This document shows, piece after piece, positions 18,938 to 29,454 of a DNA stretch of 64,000 bases. The translations under genes were made by a program, and so were the position numbers. The notes below the pieces were generated by a model. That model saw only the letters and a program-made list of their open reading frames with translations. It made no database searches and was not told the DNA's origin. Source of the stretch: Pseudomonas sp. DTU12.3 (GTDB lineage: Bacteria > Pseudomonadota > Gammaproteobacteria > Pseudomonadales > Pseudomonadaceae); contig NZ_CP027218.1 in NCBI RefSeq assembly GCF_004124275.1, positions 732,001-796,000 of the forward strand, written 5' to 3'. How positions within the stretch are numbered: the stretch's first letter is position 1; every line of letters begins with the position of its first letter.

Positions 18938-20680
18938 TTAGAGGAAGAGCCCGGGACCCGGGCGACTTCCTTCGGGGAATCTGACGCCGACTTTGCCGAT
19001 CTTGTTCCCGTCCATGACCGCGACTGTCCAGTGAGTGTTGTTCCACTCCACCTGGTCACCAACGATCGGTGCACCGCCGACTTTATGGGCAATAAAGGCG
19101 CCCAGGGTCGTTTCAGGATCAATGCCTTCTGCCGGCAACCCGTAAAGCGCTGCAACCGCTTTAAGCTGGGCGTCTCCTTCCAGCACGAAGTCGCCGAAGA
19201 AGCGCAGATCGAGTCCGCGTTGCGGTGCCTGGCTGAACAGTTTGCCGAGCGCCGGCAGGTTGTGTTCATGGCCGATAACGCACAGCAAATCATCGACTTC
19301 CAGCACCGTACTACCCGACGGATGGAGCAGTTGCTGGCCACGAAACAGCGCGGCGATACGTGTGCCTTCGGGCATTTTCAGTTCACGCAGGGGCGAGCCG
19401 ATGCACCATTTCTCCGCACCGAGCTTGTAAACGAACAGTTCCCACTCGCTGGTGATGTGCACTTCCAGCGCCGATCGCGAGATTGGCGCAGGCTCCGGCG
19501 GCACCGTGACCTTGAGCAGTTTGGCCACCCACGGCAGGCTCGTGCCCTGCACCAGCAGCGACACCAGCACGATGAAGAAGGCAAGGTTGAAGTACAGCTG
19601 CGCATTCGGCAGCCCGGCCATTAGCGGGAACACCGCCAGAATGATCGGTACCGCGCCGCGCAGGCCGACCCAGGAAATAAAGGCTTTTTCGCGGCCATGG
19701 AAGGCCTTGAACGGCAGCAGGCCGACGATCACCGACAGCGGCCGCGCAAACAGGATCATCCACAGCGCCAGACCGAGGGCGGGCAGGGCGATTGGCAGCA
19801 AGTCATGCGGAGTGACCAGCAGGCCGAGAACGAGGAACATGCCGATCTGCGCCAGCCACGCCATGCCGTCGAGCATGTGCAGAATACCGTGGCGGCTGCG
19901 TACCGGACGGTTGCCGATCACCAGGCCACACAGGTACACCGCGAGGAAGCCGCTGCCGTGCAGGGCGTTGGTCAAGGCAAACACCACCAGACCGCCAGCG
20001 ATCACCAATATCGGATAGAGGCCGGCGGCGAGGTTGATACGGTTGACCAGTTGCAGCATCAGCCAGCCGCCGCCGAGGCCGATCACGCCGCCGATGCCGA
20101 ACTCGCGCAGCAGATGCGTCAGCAGGCTCCAGTGCAGACCGGTCTGGCCGCTGGCGAGCATGTCGATCAGGGTGACGGTGAGAAACACCGCCATCGGATC
20201 GTTACTGCCGGATTCGATTTCCAGGCTGGCAGTGACTCGTTCGTTCAGGCCTTTACCACCCAGCAACGAGAACACCGCCGCGGCGTCGGTAGAGCCAACG
20301 ATGGCGCCGATCAGCAGGCCCTGAATCAGGTTGAGGTCAAACAGCCACGCGGCCGCCATGCCGGTCAGCCCTGTGGTGATCAACACCCCGACCGTGGCCA
20401 GCGACAGCGCTGGCCATAACGCCACGCGGAAACTGGAGACCCGCGTGCGCAAACCGCCATCGAGGAGGATCACCGCCAGTGCGAGGTTGCCGACCAGATA
20501 GGCCGTCGGGTAATTATCGAAAATGATCCCGCCGCCATCGACCCCGGCGGCCATGCCGACCGCAAGAATAATCACCAGAATCGGAATGCCGAGACGCGAA
20601 GACAGGGAACTGACAAGAATGCTCGCACCTACCAGCAACGCGCCGATCAAGAACAGGCTGTTGATGGTCGTCGCATTCAA
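18938..20680 (-). CDS. cvrA: Potassium/proton antiporter (CvrA/NhaP2 type)
   Basis: 580 residues. Residues 1-390 form a CPA1-type membrane domain with about 12 segments, including [12 protein letters not shown] and the exchange-type [13 protein letters not shown] TrkA-C domain follows (about 400-480), then a CorC/HlyC-type domain at the end. This order is diagnostic of CvrA/NhaP2, which expels K+ and helps volume regulation. It lies just upstream of the MscK-type channel. Confidence 0.88.
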   Translation of the reverse strand: MNATTINSLFLIGALLVGASILVSSLSSRLGIPILVIILAVGMAAGVDGGGIIFDNYPTAYLVGNLALAVILLDGGLRTRVSSFRVALWPALSLATVGVLITTGLTGMAAAWLFDLNLIQGLLIGAIVGSTDAAAVFSLLGGKGLNERVTASLEIESGSNDPMAVFLTVTLIDMLASGQTGLHWSLLTHLLREFGIGGVIGLGGGWLMLQLVNRINLAAGLYPILVIAGGLVVFALTNALHGSGFLAVYLCGLVIGNRPVRSRHGILHMLDGMAWLAQIGMFLVLGLLVTPHDLLPIALPALGLALWMILFARPLSVIVGLLPFKAFHGREKAFISWVGLRGAVPIILAVFPLMAGLPNAQLYFNLAFFIVLVSLLVQGTSLPWVAKLLKVTVPPEPAPISRSALEVHITSEWELFVYKLGAEKWCIGSPLRELKMPEGTRIAALFRGQQLLHPSGSTVLEVDDLLCVIGHEHNLPALGKLFSQAPQRGLDLRFFGDFVLEGDAQLKAVAALYGLPAEGIDPETTLGAFIAHKVGGAPIVGDQVEWNNTHWTVAVMDGNKIGKVGVRFPEGSRPGPGLFL

Positions 20681-21238
20681 AGGCAGTACTCCAGAAGCGT
20701 AAAGACGGGCACAAACTGACCATGCAGTCTGCGTGCCAGCGATTCTAACCTGTTGAAATGTGATGCTGTCAAAAAGCTTTTTCAGTGTGGCATCAGGTTT
20801 TATGTTCGGCGGGCGATTGCTGCCCTCACCCTAGCCCTCTCCCGGAGGGAGAGGGAACTGATCGAGGTGTTTGTGCAAGGTACATCGACCTGAAAATCCT
20901 GAGTCGAACTCAGGTTTTGAAAAACACGAAGATCTGCTCCCTTTCCCCCTCTCCTGGGGGGGGGGAGAGGGAACTGATCGAGGTGTTTGTGCAAGGTGCA
21001 CCGACCTGAAAATCCTGAGTCGAACTCAGGTTTTGAAAAACGCGAAGATCTGCTCCCTTTCCCCCTCTCCTTGGGGGGGGAGAGGGCACTGATCGAGGTG
21101 TTTGTGCGAGGTACGCCGACCTGAAAGTCCGGAGTCGAACTCAGGTTTTGAAAAACACGAAGATCTGCTCCCTTTCCCCCTCTCCTGGGGGGAGAGGGCA
21201 CTGATCGAGGTGTTTGTGCAAGGTACATCGTGTAGTGG

Positions 21239-22401
<1,163 letters not shown>

Positions 22402-22697
22402 CTGACACCTCAATCTGGCGAGCATTCTCGCCTAAATGGGTGTCCGGTTTCATTAGACCACTACATCGACCTGAAAATCCTGAGTCGAACTCGGGTTTTG
22501 AAAAACACGAAGATCTGCTCCCTTTCCCCCTCTCCTGGGGGGGAGAGGGCACTGATCGAGGTGTTTGTGCGAGGTGCGCCGACCTGAAAGTCCGGAGTCG
22601 AACTCAGGTTTTGAAAAACACGAAGATCTGCTCCCTTTCCCCCTCTCCCTCTGGGAGAGGGCTGGGGTGAGGGTGCTTTGGATCTTGATCCACTCAA

Positions 22698-24323
22698 TTA
22701 AAGGCTGAACCGCCCAACCATGTTGTTCAGGTCCAGCGCCAGGCGCGACAGCTCGTTGCTCGCCGCGCTGGTCTGGTTCGCGCCGGTCGCCGATTGCACC
22801 GACAGATCACGAATGTTGACCAGATTGCGATCCACTTCACGCGCCACTTGTGCCTGCTCTTCCGCTGCGCTGGCGATCACCAGGTTGCGCTCATTGATCT
22901 CGACGATGGCGGTGTTGATGGTGTCCAGCGACATGCCGGCGCCACGCGCGATGTTCAGCGTCGACTCGGCGCGCTCGGTGCTGTTGCGCATCGAATCCAC
23001 GGCGTGTTCGGTACCGCTTTGAATGCTGCCGATCATCCGTTCGATTTCGCTGGTCGATTGCTGGGTACGATGCGCCAGGGCGCGCACTTCGTCCGCTACA
23101 ACCGCAAAACCACGGCCAGCTTCACCGGCACGCGCCGCTTCGATCGCTGCGTTCAGTGCCAGCAGATTGGTTTGATCCGCGAGACCACGAATAACGTCCA
23201 GCACTTTGCCGATATCACGGGATTCGTTGGCCAGATCACCGATCAGGCTCGCGGTGCTTTGCACATCGGCACTCATGCGTTCGATGGCGCTGACAGTTTC
23301 CTGAACCAGATCACGACCGTCGCCGGCAGACGTGGTGGCGTTCTTCGAGGCTTCCGAAGTGCTCACTGCGTTGCGCGCGACTTCTTCCACGGCGCTGGTC
23401 ATTTCGTTGACCGCAGTCGCCGCCTGTTCGATTTCGTTGTTCTGCTGAGTCAGGCCGCGAGCACTTTCGTCGGTGACGCTGTTCAGCTCTTCCGCTGCCG
23501 ACGCCAGTTGCGTGGCCGAACCGGAAATCCGCTGCAAGGTGTCACGCAGCTTCGATTGCATCTTCGCCATCGCCGCCAGCAAGCGCCCGGCTTCGTCGGT
23601 GCCGTCAACATGGATCGGCTGAGTCAGATTGCCCTCGGCAATGGTTTCCGCCGCATCCAGCGCCTTGGCGATCGGCTTGGTGATGCTGGTGGTCAGCAAC
23701 CACGCGAACAAAAAGGTCAAGCCAGTGGCGATCACCAACAGGGTCACCACCAGGTCGAACGCGGAAGAATACTGATCTGCCGCTTGCTGGTTGGTTTCGC
23801 TGATCTGCTCGCCGTTGATTTGCATCAGGCGGTTGAGCACGGTGTTCATCGCTTCGGAGTTGTTGAGCAGTTCGGTGTTGAGCAGGTTGCGCAGCTCATC
23901 CACCTGATTGTTGCGCGACAGGCTCTTCATGCGGTCTTCGATCTGGCGGTACTGACCGAGCAATTGCACGTACTGGTCGTAGGCCGCACGTTCCTCGGAG
24001 CTGCCGATCAGTGGCTCGTAAGCCGTTTGAGCGGCGCGGATCTGCTGGTTGCGCATGTCCAGCAACTCAACGGTTTTCTGCTGCACGTCCGGTTCGCGAT
24101 TGACCAGCAAACGGTACGACAACACGCGCAGGCGCAGGGTCAGTTGGGTGAACTCGTCGAGGTTTTTGATGCTCGGCACGCTGCTAGAGGAGATGTCCTC
24201 GGCGGCGCCACGGATTTTGCTCATCTGGTTCAGGGCGAACACGCCGAGAATCAGCATCAGGCCGCCGATCAAAGCGAAGCCGGTAAACGCCCGTGGGGCG
24301 ATATTCATATTGCGGAGGGACAT
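22698..24323 (-). CDS. Methyl-accepting chemotaxis protein with four-helix-bundle sensor
   Basis: 541 residues from the ATG at 24323 (an alternative is 24308). TM1 (about residues 10-30) is followed by a periplasmic four-helix-bundle domain, TM2 (about 190-210), a HAMP domain, and a signalling domain with the hairpin [20 protein letters not shown]. It detects an unknown ligand and signals to CheA. A FliA-type promoter is found at 24381-24407. The C-terminus ends GRFSL with no CheR-docking pentapeptide. Confidence 0.9.
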   Translation of the reverse strand: MSLRNMNIAPRAFTGFALIGGLMLILGVFALNQMSKIRGAAEDISSSSVPSIKNLDEFTQLTLRLRVLSYRLLVNREPDVQQKTVELLDMRNQQIRAAQTAYEPLIGSSEERAAYDQYVQLLGQYRQIEDRMKSLSRNNQVDELRNLLNTELLNNSEAMNTVLNRLMQINGEQISETNQQAADQYSSAFDLVVTLLVIATGLTFLFAWLLTTSITKPIAKALDAAETIAEGNLTQPIHVDGTDEAGRLLAAMAKMQSKLRDTLQRISGSATQLASAAEELNSVTDESARGLTQQNNEIEQAATAVNEMTSAVEEVARNAVSTSEASKNATTSAGDGRDLVQETVSAIERMSADVQSTASLIGDLANESRDIGKVLDVIRGLADQTNLLALNAAIEAARAGEAGRGFAVVADEVRALAHRTQQSTSEIERMIGSIQSGTEHAVDSMRNSTERAESTLNIARGAGMSLDTINTAIVEINERNLVIASAAEEQAQVAREVDRNLVNIRDLSVQSATGANQTSAASNELSRLALDLNNMVGRFSL

Positions 24324-24380
24324 GGGCGGATACCAAGAGAGGGCCGCATCCATGCGGGCTGAGACTGCTGTATGGATGAC

Positions 24381-24407
24381 TTATCGGTCATACGACTAAA
24401 GTCTTGA
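24381..24407 (-). promoter_or_regulatory. Predicted FliA (sigma-28) promoter of the chemoreceptor gene
   Basis: On the minus strand TCAA (24407-24404) and ACCGATAA (24388-24381) are separated by 15 bases, one mismatch from the GCCGATAA -10 and matching the TCAAG-type -35 of pseudomonad FliA promoters. It is 58 bases before the start codon. Confidence 0.6.
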
Positions 24408-24600
24408 GGCAGTGTGCGTATTTGTCGCAGAAGGGCTGGGGCGACGAAGTGCAGGAACCAGATCGGCAGATCACAGTCTTTAAAACTCGCAAGAATGGTC
24501 GCCCACCAGGAAAATCAAGGCTTTGCGCCGGTTTAACCCTGGCATCCGTGGTGACTTTTCTTTATCGTACGCGCCCTTTGAAAATGCCTGGAAGATCAAA

Positions 24601-24831
24601 ATGTTGGAAGCATCCCTCAGCCAATTGGAACAGCTCGTCAGCGACCTGGTGCAACAGAACCAGAGCCTCGCGCAAACCAACCAGAATCTGTCCACGGAAC
24701 TGGCCCAGGCCAAGGATGAGAACGAAAGCCTGCAACTGAACCTGATGGAACAAGAAGAAAAGCACGGCGCTACCGCAGCGCGCATCCAGGCTCTGGTTGA
24801 TCGCGTCAACGCAGGTCCTGTCAGCGCATGA
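24601..24831 (+). CDS. Small coiled-coil protein (TIGR02449-like)
   Basis: 76 residues from the ATG at 24601, with GGAAG about 9 bases upstream. The whole protein is a predicted coiled coil (LEASLSQLEQLVSDLVQQNQ..). It resembles the TIGR02449 family (ZapB-like small coiled coils) that precedes zapA in pseudomonads. It overlaps the next gene by 4 bp (ATGA), so the two are translated together. Confidence 0.7.
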   Translation: MLEASLSQLEQLVSDLVQQNQSLAQTNQNLSTELAQAKDENESLQLNLMEQEEKHGATAARIQALVDRVNAGPVSA

Positions 24832-25130
24832 ACCACGGCACAGCAGGGGTAAAAGTCGTCTCCATTCTTGGGGAGGACTATTCGATCAAGGCACCGGCCG
24901 GGGAAGAGCAGACCCTGCTGGACGCGGCGCTCATGCTCAAGGCCGCTTTGGCCGACACCAAACGCAAATACCCGACGCTGATCGGTGACCGCTTGCTGGT
25001 GCTGGCAGCGATGAATCTGTGCTCGCAGCAGATCGAAATGAAGAAACAGCACAAAGAAGAACTCGACCGTTACCAAGAGCAAGTCAGCGCCACGGTCGAC
25101 ACCATCGCCAAGACCATCAATCAGGGTTGA
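24828..25130 (+). CDS. ZapA-like protein
   Basis: 100 residues. The N-terminal half carries a ZapA-type fold signature (VVSILGEDYSIKAPAGEEQT..DAALMLKAALADTKR) and the C-terminal half is a long helix with AAMNLCSQQIEMKKQHKEEL, as in ZapA coiled coils. ZapA bundles FtsZ filaments. The 99 bases downstream do not look like 6S RNA, and ygfA does not follow as it does at the usual zapA locus, so this may be a paralogue. Sure of the family, unsure of a division role. Confidence 0.75.
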   Translation: MNHGTAGVKVVSILGEDYSIKAPAGEEQTLLDAALMLKAALADTKRKYPTLIGDRLLVLAAMNLCSQQIEMKKQHKEELDRYQEQVSATVDTIAKTINQG

Positions 25131-25145
25131 TGGGGTTGCGCACAA

Positions 25146-25220
25146 CCAAAGAATAGATTGTCGATCGGGTTGTATACAATCGGCACGGCTGTTGCATTGC
25201 TTCCGCCACTTATTCTTTGG
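25146..25220. promoter_or_regulatory. Palindrome TTGTATACAA and flanking inverted repeat before the second chemoreceptor
   Basis: TTGTATACAA is a perfect 10-bp palindrome at 25170-25179, about 50 bases before the start codon and of a type bound by some GntR-family regulators. A second, wider inverted repeat CCAAAGAATA (25146-25155) / TATTCTTTGG (25211-25220) brackets it and runs into the GGGGG ribosome-binding region. Confidence 0.45.
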
Positions 25221-25229
25221 GGGTGCTCC

Positions 25230-27167
25230 ATGCAGTTGTGGCGACGCAGTATTCAATGGCAGCTGATTCTCAGCATGGGCACCGCCCTGCTGGTCAGTAT
25301 CCTGATCGTGGTTGGCATTTATACCCTTGTGGTCAACCGCCTTGCCCAGAGCTATCTGGTCGAACAAGCACTGCCGTCGAGCATCGAAGCGACGCGCAAC
25401 GATATCGAACGCATCCTCGTGCAGCCGCTGACGGCGGCCAAAGACATTGCCAGCAACACCATGGTCCGCGACTGGCTGGCCTCCGGTGAAGACAGCAGCA
25501 AAACGGCGGGCTTCGCGCAATATCTGGAAGGCATCCGCGCCGAACACAAGGCTTTTACCGCTTTGATCATCGGCACCGAATCCAATCATTACATCACCGA
25601 AAAAGGCCTCGATCGTACCCTCAGCCGGGCCAAACCGGCCGATGCCTGGTTCTATTCCTTTCTCGACAGCAATCAGCCGCGCACCCTGAACATCGACAAC
25701 GACGGAGCCACCGGAGAATTGGCGCTGTTCATCGATTTGAAGGTCGAGCAGGCCGGCAAAGTGGTCGGCGTCGCGGGGCTTGGGCTGAGCATGAAAGAGC
25801 TCTCGGAGCTGATCCACAACTTCAGCTTTGGTGAGCGCGGCAAGGTCTATCTCGTGCGTTCCGACGGTTTGATCCAGGTGCATCCGGAGGCGCAGTTCAG
25901 TGGCAAGCGCACTTTAAGCGAGCAGATCGGCAGCAATGCTGCGCAGGCAGTCCTCGGTCAAAAAACTGCCGTCAGCAGCAACTTCCAGCGAGACGGCGAA
26001 GACTTCCTCGCCTTCAGTCTGCCTTTGCGCGATTTAGGCTGGACTTTGGTGGCCGAAGTGCCGCAGTCGCAAATCTACGCCGAGGCGCGCAAAGCCATGT
26101 GGATGAGCGGCGGCATCGGCCTGGCGGTGGCGCTGGTGTGCCTCGCCCTGGTGGTGTGGCTGGCGCAAGGTCTGGTGCGACCGATTCGTCAAGTAACAGC
26201 CGCACTGGTAGCAATCGGTAGCGGTGGGGGAGATTTGACCCACCGGTTAGATTCCAGTCGCGCCGATGAGTTGGGCGACCTTGCTCGCGGCTTCAACCGG
26301 TTTCTCGACAGCCAGCGCGGGATGATCGGCGAAGTGCTGACCACCAGCGAGCGCCTGCGCACTGCCGTGGGACAGGTGGCAAAAGTTGTCGAGAACACTG
26401 CAGAGCGCTCCGGCCGTCAGCAGGAAATGACTGACATGGTCGCGACTGCCGTTCACGAGATGGGCCTGACCGTGCAGGAAATTGCGCAGAACGCCGGCAA
26501 CGCGGCGCTCGCCTCGCAAACCGCGCGCGATGAAGCGATGCAGGCGCGGGAAGTGGTCGGCGGTTCGATTCGGCATATTGAAAGCATGTCGGATGAGATT
26601 GGCCTGGCAGCGGGTGCGGTGGGTGAACTGGCGCACCAAGTAGCGTCGATCGACTCGGTGCTGGCAGTGATTCGCGGGGTGTCCGAACAGACCAATCTGC
26701 TGGCGCTCAACGCGGCGATCGAAGCCGCGCGTGCCGGCGACATGGGCCGCGGCTTTGCCGTCGTAGCCGATGAAGTGCGCACCTTGGCGCGCCGCACGCA
26801 GGCGTCGACCGACGAGATTCAGCAGATGATCGGCAGCCTCAAGCAAGGCGCGGAAAATGCCGTGTCGTCGATGCGCACCGGGCAAGCCGCAACCGGCACC
26901 GGGGTTGAGTCGAGTCAACGCACCGGGGCGTCGTTGACGGCGATTACCGGGCAGGTCGAACGCATCAGCGACATGAACCATCAGGTGGCGACGGCGACCG
27001 AGGAGCAGTCGGCGGTGACCGAAGAGATCAACCGTAACGTGCAGGGCATTTCCGATCTGGCGCGGGCGACGGCGGGGGAGGTGCGGGCGTGTCGTGAGGA
27101 TTGTCAGATGTTGCAGAAGTTGGCGGATGATTTGGCGCGGCAAATGGGTGGGTTCAAGCTGAGCTGA
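25230..27167 (+). CDS. Methyl-accepting chemotaxis protein with dCache-type sensor
   Basis: 645 residues from the ATG at 25230. TM1 (about 10-32) leads to a large periplasmic dCache_1-like domain (about 35-285) with [19 protein letters not shown] in its membrane-distal part, then TM2 (about 290-315), HAMP, and the signalling hairpin [20 protein letters not shown]. dCache receptors bind amino acids, polyamines, purines or organic acids; the ligand is not evident. The longer in-frame reading back to 25158 lacks a ribosome-binding site and is rejected. Confidence 0.9.
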   Translation: MQLWRRSIQWQLILSMGTALLVSILIVVGIYTLVVNRLAQSYLVEQALPSSIEATRNDIERILVQPLTAAKDIASNTMVRDWLASGEDSSKTAGFAQYLEGIRAEHKAFTALIIGTESNHYITEKGLDRTLSRAKPADAWFYSFLDSNQPRTLNIDNDGATGELALFIDLKVEQAGKVVGVAGLGLSMKELSELIHNFSFGERGKVYLVRSDGLIQVHPEAQFSGKRTLSEQIGSNAAQAVLGQKTAVSSNFQRDGEDFLAFSLPLRDLGWTLVAEVPQSQIYAEARKAMWMSGGIGLAVALVCLALVVWLAQGLVRPIRQVTAALVAIGSGGGDLTHRLDSSRADELGDLARGFNRFLDSQRGMIGEVLTTSERLRTAVGQVAKVVENTAERSGRQQEMTDMVATAVHEMGLTVQEIAQNAGNAALASQTARDEAMQAREVVGGSIRHIESMSDEIGLAAGAVGELAHQVASIDSVLAVIRGVSEQTNLLALNAAIEAARAGDMGRGFAVVADEVRTLARRTQASTDEIQQMIGSLKQGAENAVSSMRTGQAATGTGVESSQRTGASLTAITGQVERISDMNHQVATATEEQSAVTEEINRNVQGISDLARATAGEVRACREDCQMLQKLADDLARQMGGFKLS

Positions 27168-27185
27168 GTTTTCTATCAGAAAAGC

Positions 27186-27361
27186 CCCTCACCCTAGCCC
27201 TCTCCCAGAGGGAGAGGGGACTGACCGTGGAGCATTCAGGAAGTACGCCGACCTGAAAATGCTGTGCCGAAACCATAATCGACGCGGTTTTTCAGGTCGA
27301 TGTATAGCGCCAGACACCTCGGTCGGCCCCCTCTCCCTTCGGGAGAGGGCTGGGGTGAGGG
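27186..27361. repeat. GAGAGGG-type long palindromic element, second copy
   Basis: The ends CCCTCACCCTAGCCCTCTCC and GAGAGGGCTGGGGTGAGGG are near reverse complements. Inside, CGACCTGAAAA (27249) faces TTTTTCAGGTCG. About 176 bases in total, between the 3' ends of the second chemoreceptor and the acyl-CoA dehydrogenase gene. Confidence 0.8.
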
Positions 27362-27368
27362 CAGGGTG

Positions 27369-29171
27369 TCAGAACCACGCATCCTGCATCGCCAGGCACG
27401 TATCATCCCGCGCCTCCAGCAACGCCAGTTCATGGTGGCAACCTGGCACTTCCCACGTCAGAAAATACCGCGCCGCCTGCAACTTGCCCTTATAGAAGTC
27501 AGCATCCGCTGCATTCCCTTTGGCCAACCCTTCCTCTGCACGAATCGCCTGTTCCAGCCAGCGCCAGCCAATCACCGTGTGGCCGAACACCTTCAGGTAC
27601 AGCGCTGAATTCGCCAAGCTGCTGTTGACCTTGCCCTGCGCCAGATCAGTCAACAAACCGATGGTCACCGTTTGCAGGCGCGCCACCAGTTTCTCCAGTG
27701 GCTCGCGCAATGCGCTCAGCGATTCGTAGGCTGTCGCGCGTTCAGCAGTGCTGGCGATAAGGCGAATGAGTTGCTTCAGCCCGGCACCACCGTTCTGCGC
27801 CAGCTTGCGCCCGAGCAAGTCCAGCGACTGGATGCCGTGGGTGCCTTCATGGATCGGGTTCAGACGGTTGTCGCGGTAATACTGCTCGACCGGATACTCA
27901 CGGGTGTAACCGTGGCCGCCGAGAATCTGGATCGCCAGTTCGTTGGCCTTGAGGCAGAACTCCGACGGCCAGGATTTGACGATTGGCGTGAGCAAATCCA
28001 ACAGTTCATGCGCCTGTTTACGCTCGGCTTCGGACTCAAGTGTGGTGGTGTCATCGAACAGGCGAGCGGCGTACAAGCCGAGGTCAAAGGCACCTTCGAC
28101 GTAGGATTTCTGCGTCAACAGCATGCGTCGTACATCGGCGTGTTGAATGATCGCCACCGGCGCGGCGGTCGGGTCCTTGCTGTCCGGCACGCGACCTTGT
28201 GGGCGTTCGCGGGCGTACTCCAGCGAGTACAGATAACCGGCGTAGCCGAGCATCACTGCGCCCATGCCGACGCCGATCCGCGCCTCGTTCATCATCTGGA
28301 ACATGTAACTTAAACCGCGATGTGGTTCGCCTACCAGATAGCCGACACACTCGCCGTTATCGCCGAAGTTCAGTGCGGTGGAGGTGGTGCCGCGCCAGCC
28401 CATCTTGTGGAACAACCCGGCCAGCAGCACGTCGTTGCGTTGGCCGAGGCTGCCGTCATCGTTGACCAGAAACTTCGGCACGATGAACAACGAAATGCCT
28501 CTAACGCCCGCAGGCGCGTCCGGCAGCTTGGCCAGGACCATGTGCACGATGTTTTCCGACAGCGGATGATCGCCGCCGGAAATGAAGATCTTGTTGCCCT
28601 TCAGGCGATAAGTGCCGTCGGATGCAGGCTCGGCGCGCGTACGAATATCCGACAGCGATGAGCCGGCATGCGGTTCGGTCAGGGCCATGGTGCCGAAGAA
28701 GCGGCCGTCGATCATCGGTTGCAGAAAGCGTTGTTTCTGCTCTTCAGTGCCGAAGCTCTCGATCAGATTCGCCGCGCCCATGGTCAGGAACGGGTAGGAA
28801 GTCGAAGCCGCGTTGGCTGACTGGAAATGTGCGAAGCAGGCTTGCGACAGCAATGTAGGAAGTTGCATGCCGCCAGCGTCGAAGCTTCTTGCGGCGTTGA
28901 GGAATCCGGCTTCAAGGAAGGCATCTACCGCCGGTTTCACCTCGGGAATCAGAATCGCCTTACCGTCCTCGTAGCGTGGCTCGTTCTCGTCGCCCTTGCG
29001 GTTGTGCGGCGCGAAGTACTTCTCGGCGATGTGGCGTGCGGTACCGATGGCGGCGTCGAAGGTCTCGCGATTGTGCTCGGCAAAGCGCTCACGCCGGGTC
29101 AGGCCCTCGGCATCGAGGACTTCATACAGCTCGAAAGCCAGATTGCGGGAACTGAGCAGCGTCTCGGACAT
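27369..29171 (-). CDS. Acyl-CoA dehydrogenase (large, with C-terminal extension)
   Basis: 600 residues, the size of the larger FadE-like acyl-CoA dehydrogenases. FAD-binding segments MALTEPHAGSSLSDIRTRA and KIFISGGDH are present. The NPIHEGTHGIQSLDLLGRK segment contains the expected catalytic-type Glu. It carries out the first oxidation of beta-oxidation with electrons passing to ETF. In PAO1 the equivalent is PA5020. Substrate chain length is not deducible. Confidence 0.9.
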   Translation of the reverse strand: MSETLLSSRNLAFELYEVLDAEGLTRRERFAEHNRETFDAAIGTARHIAEKYFAPHNRKGDENEPRYEDGKAILIPEVKPAVDAFLEAGFLNAARSFDAGGMQLPTLLSQACFAHFQSANAASTSYPFLTMGAANLIESFGTEEQKQRFLQPMIDGRFFGTMALTEPHAGSSLSDIRTRAEPASDGTYRLKGNKIFISGGDHPLSENIVHMVLAKLPDAPAGVRGISLFIVPKFLVNDDGSLGQRNDVLLAGLFHKMGWRGTTSTALNFGDNGECVGYLVGEPHRGLSYMFQMMNEARIGVGMGAVMLGYAGYLYSLEYARERPQGRVPDSKDPTAAPVAIIQHADVRRMLLTQKSYVEGAFDLGLYAARLFDDTTTLESEAERKQAHELLDLLTPIVKSWPSEFCLKANELAIQILGGHGYTREYPVEQYYRDNRLNPIHEGTHGIQSLDLLGRKLAQNGGAGLKQLIRLIASTAERATAYESLSALREPLEKLVARLQTVTIGLLTDLAQGKVNSSLANSALYLKVFGHTVIGWRWLEQAIRAEEGLAKGNAADADFYKGKLQAARYFLTWEVPGCHHELALLEARDDTCLAMQDAWF

Positions 29172-29257
29172 GGCGACCTACCTGAAATTGGGGTTGGGCC
29201 GAGTCTAGGCGTGCTGATAAAGGCTGAACAGGATGATTGATGGGCGTGATACAGAAG

Positions 29258-29305
29258 CAAAAGATCGCAGCCTTCTGTAGGAGCTGCCGAAGGCTGCGAT
29301 CTTTT
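29258..29305. repeat. GATCGCAGCC-type REP palindrome
   Basis: AAAAGATCGCAGCCTTC and its reverse complement enclose TGTAGGAGCTGCC. Lies in the putA-acyl-CoA dehydrogenase gap. Confidence 0.8.
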
Positions 29306-29314
29306 GATCTTAAA

Positions 29315-29404
29315 TGTGGGAGCGAGCCTGCTCGCGAAAGCGGTGGGTCAGGCGACATTGGTGTTGACTGACACTCCGTCTTCGCGAGCAGGCTCGCTCC
29401 CACA
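29315..29404. repeat. REPIN (GAGCGAGCCTGCTCGC type)
   Basis: Paired inverted REPs (TGTGGGAGCGAGCCTGCTCG and complement) directly beside the other palindrome, together filling most of the 283-base gap. Confidence 0.85.
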
Positions 29405-29454
29405 TGGGGTCTACATTCCAGGCGACCGTTGCGGGCGCCTGGAGTTACAGCGGT

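Noticed and set aside
25131..25229. 6S RNA (ssrS) after the ZapA-like gene
   Set aside because: Only 99 bases are available before the chemoreceptor start, and no long imperfect hairpin with a central bubble is visible.
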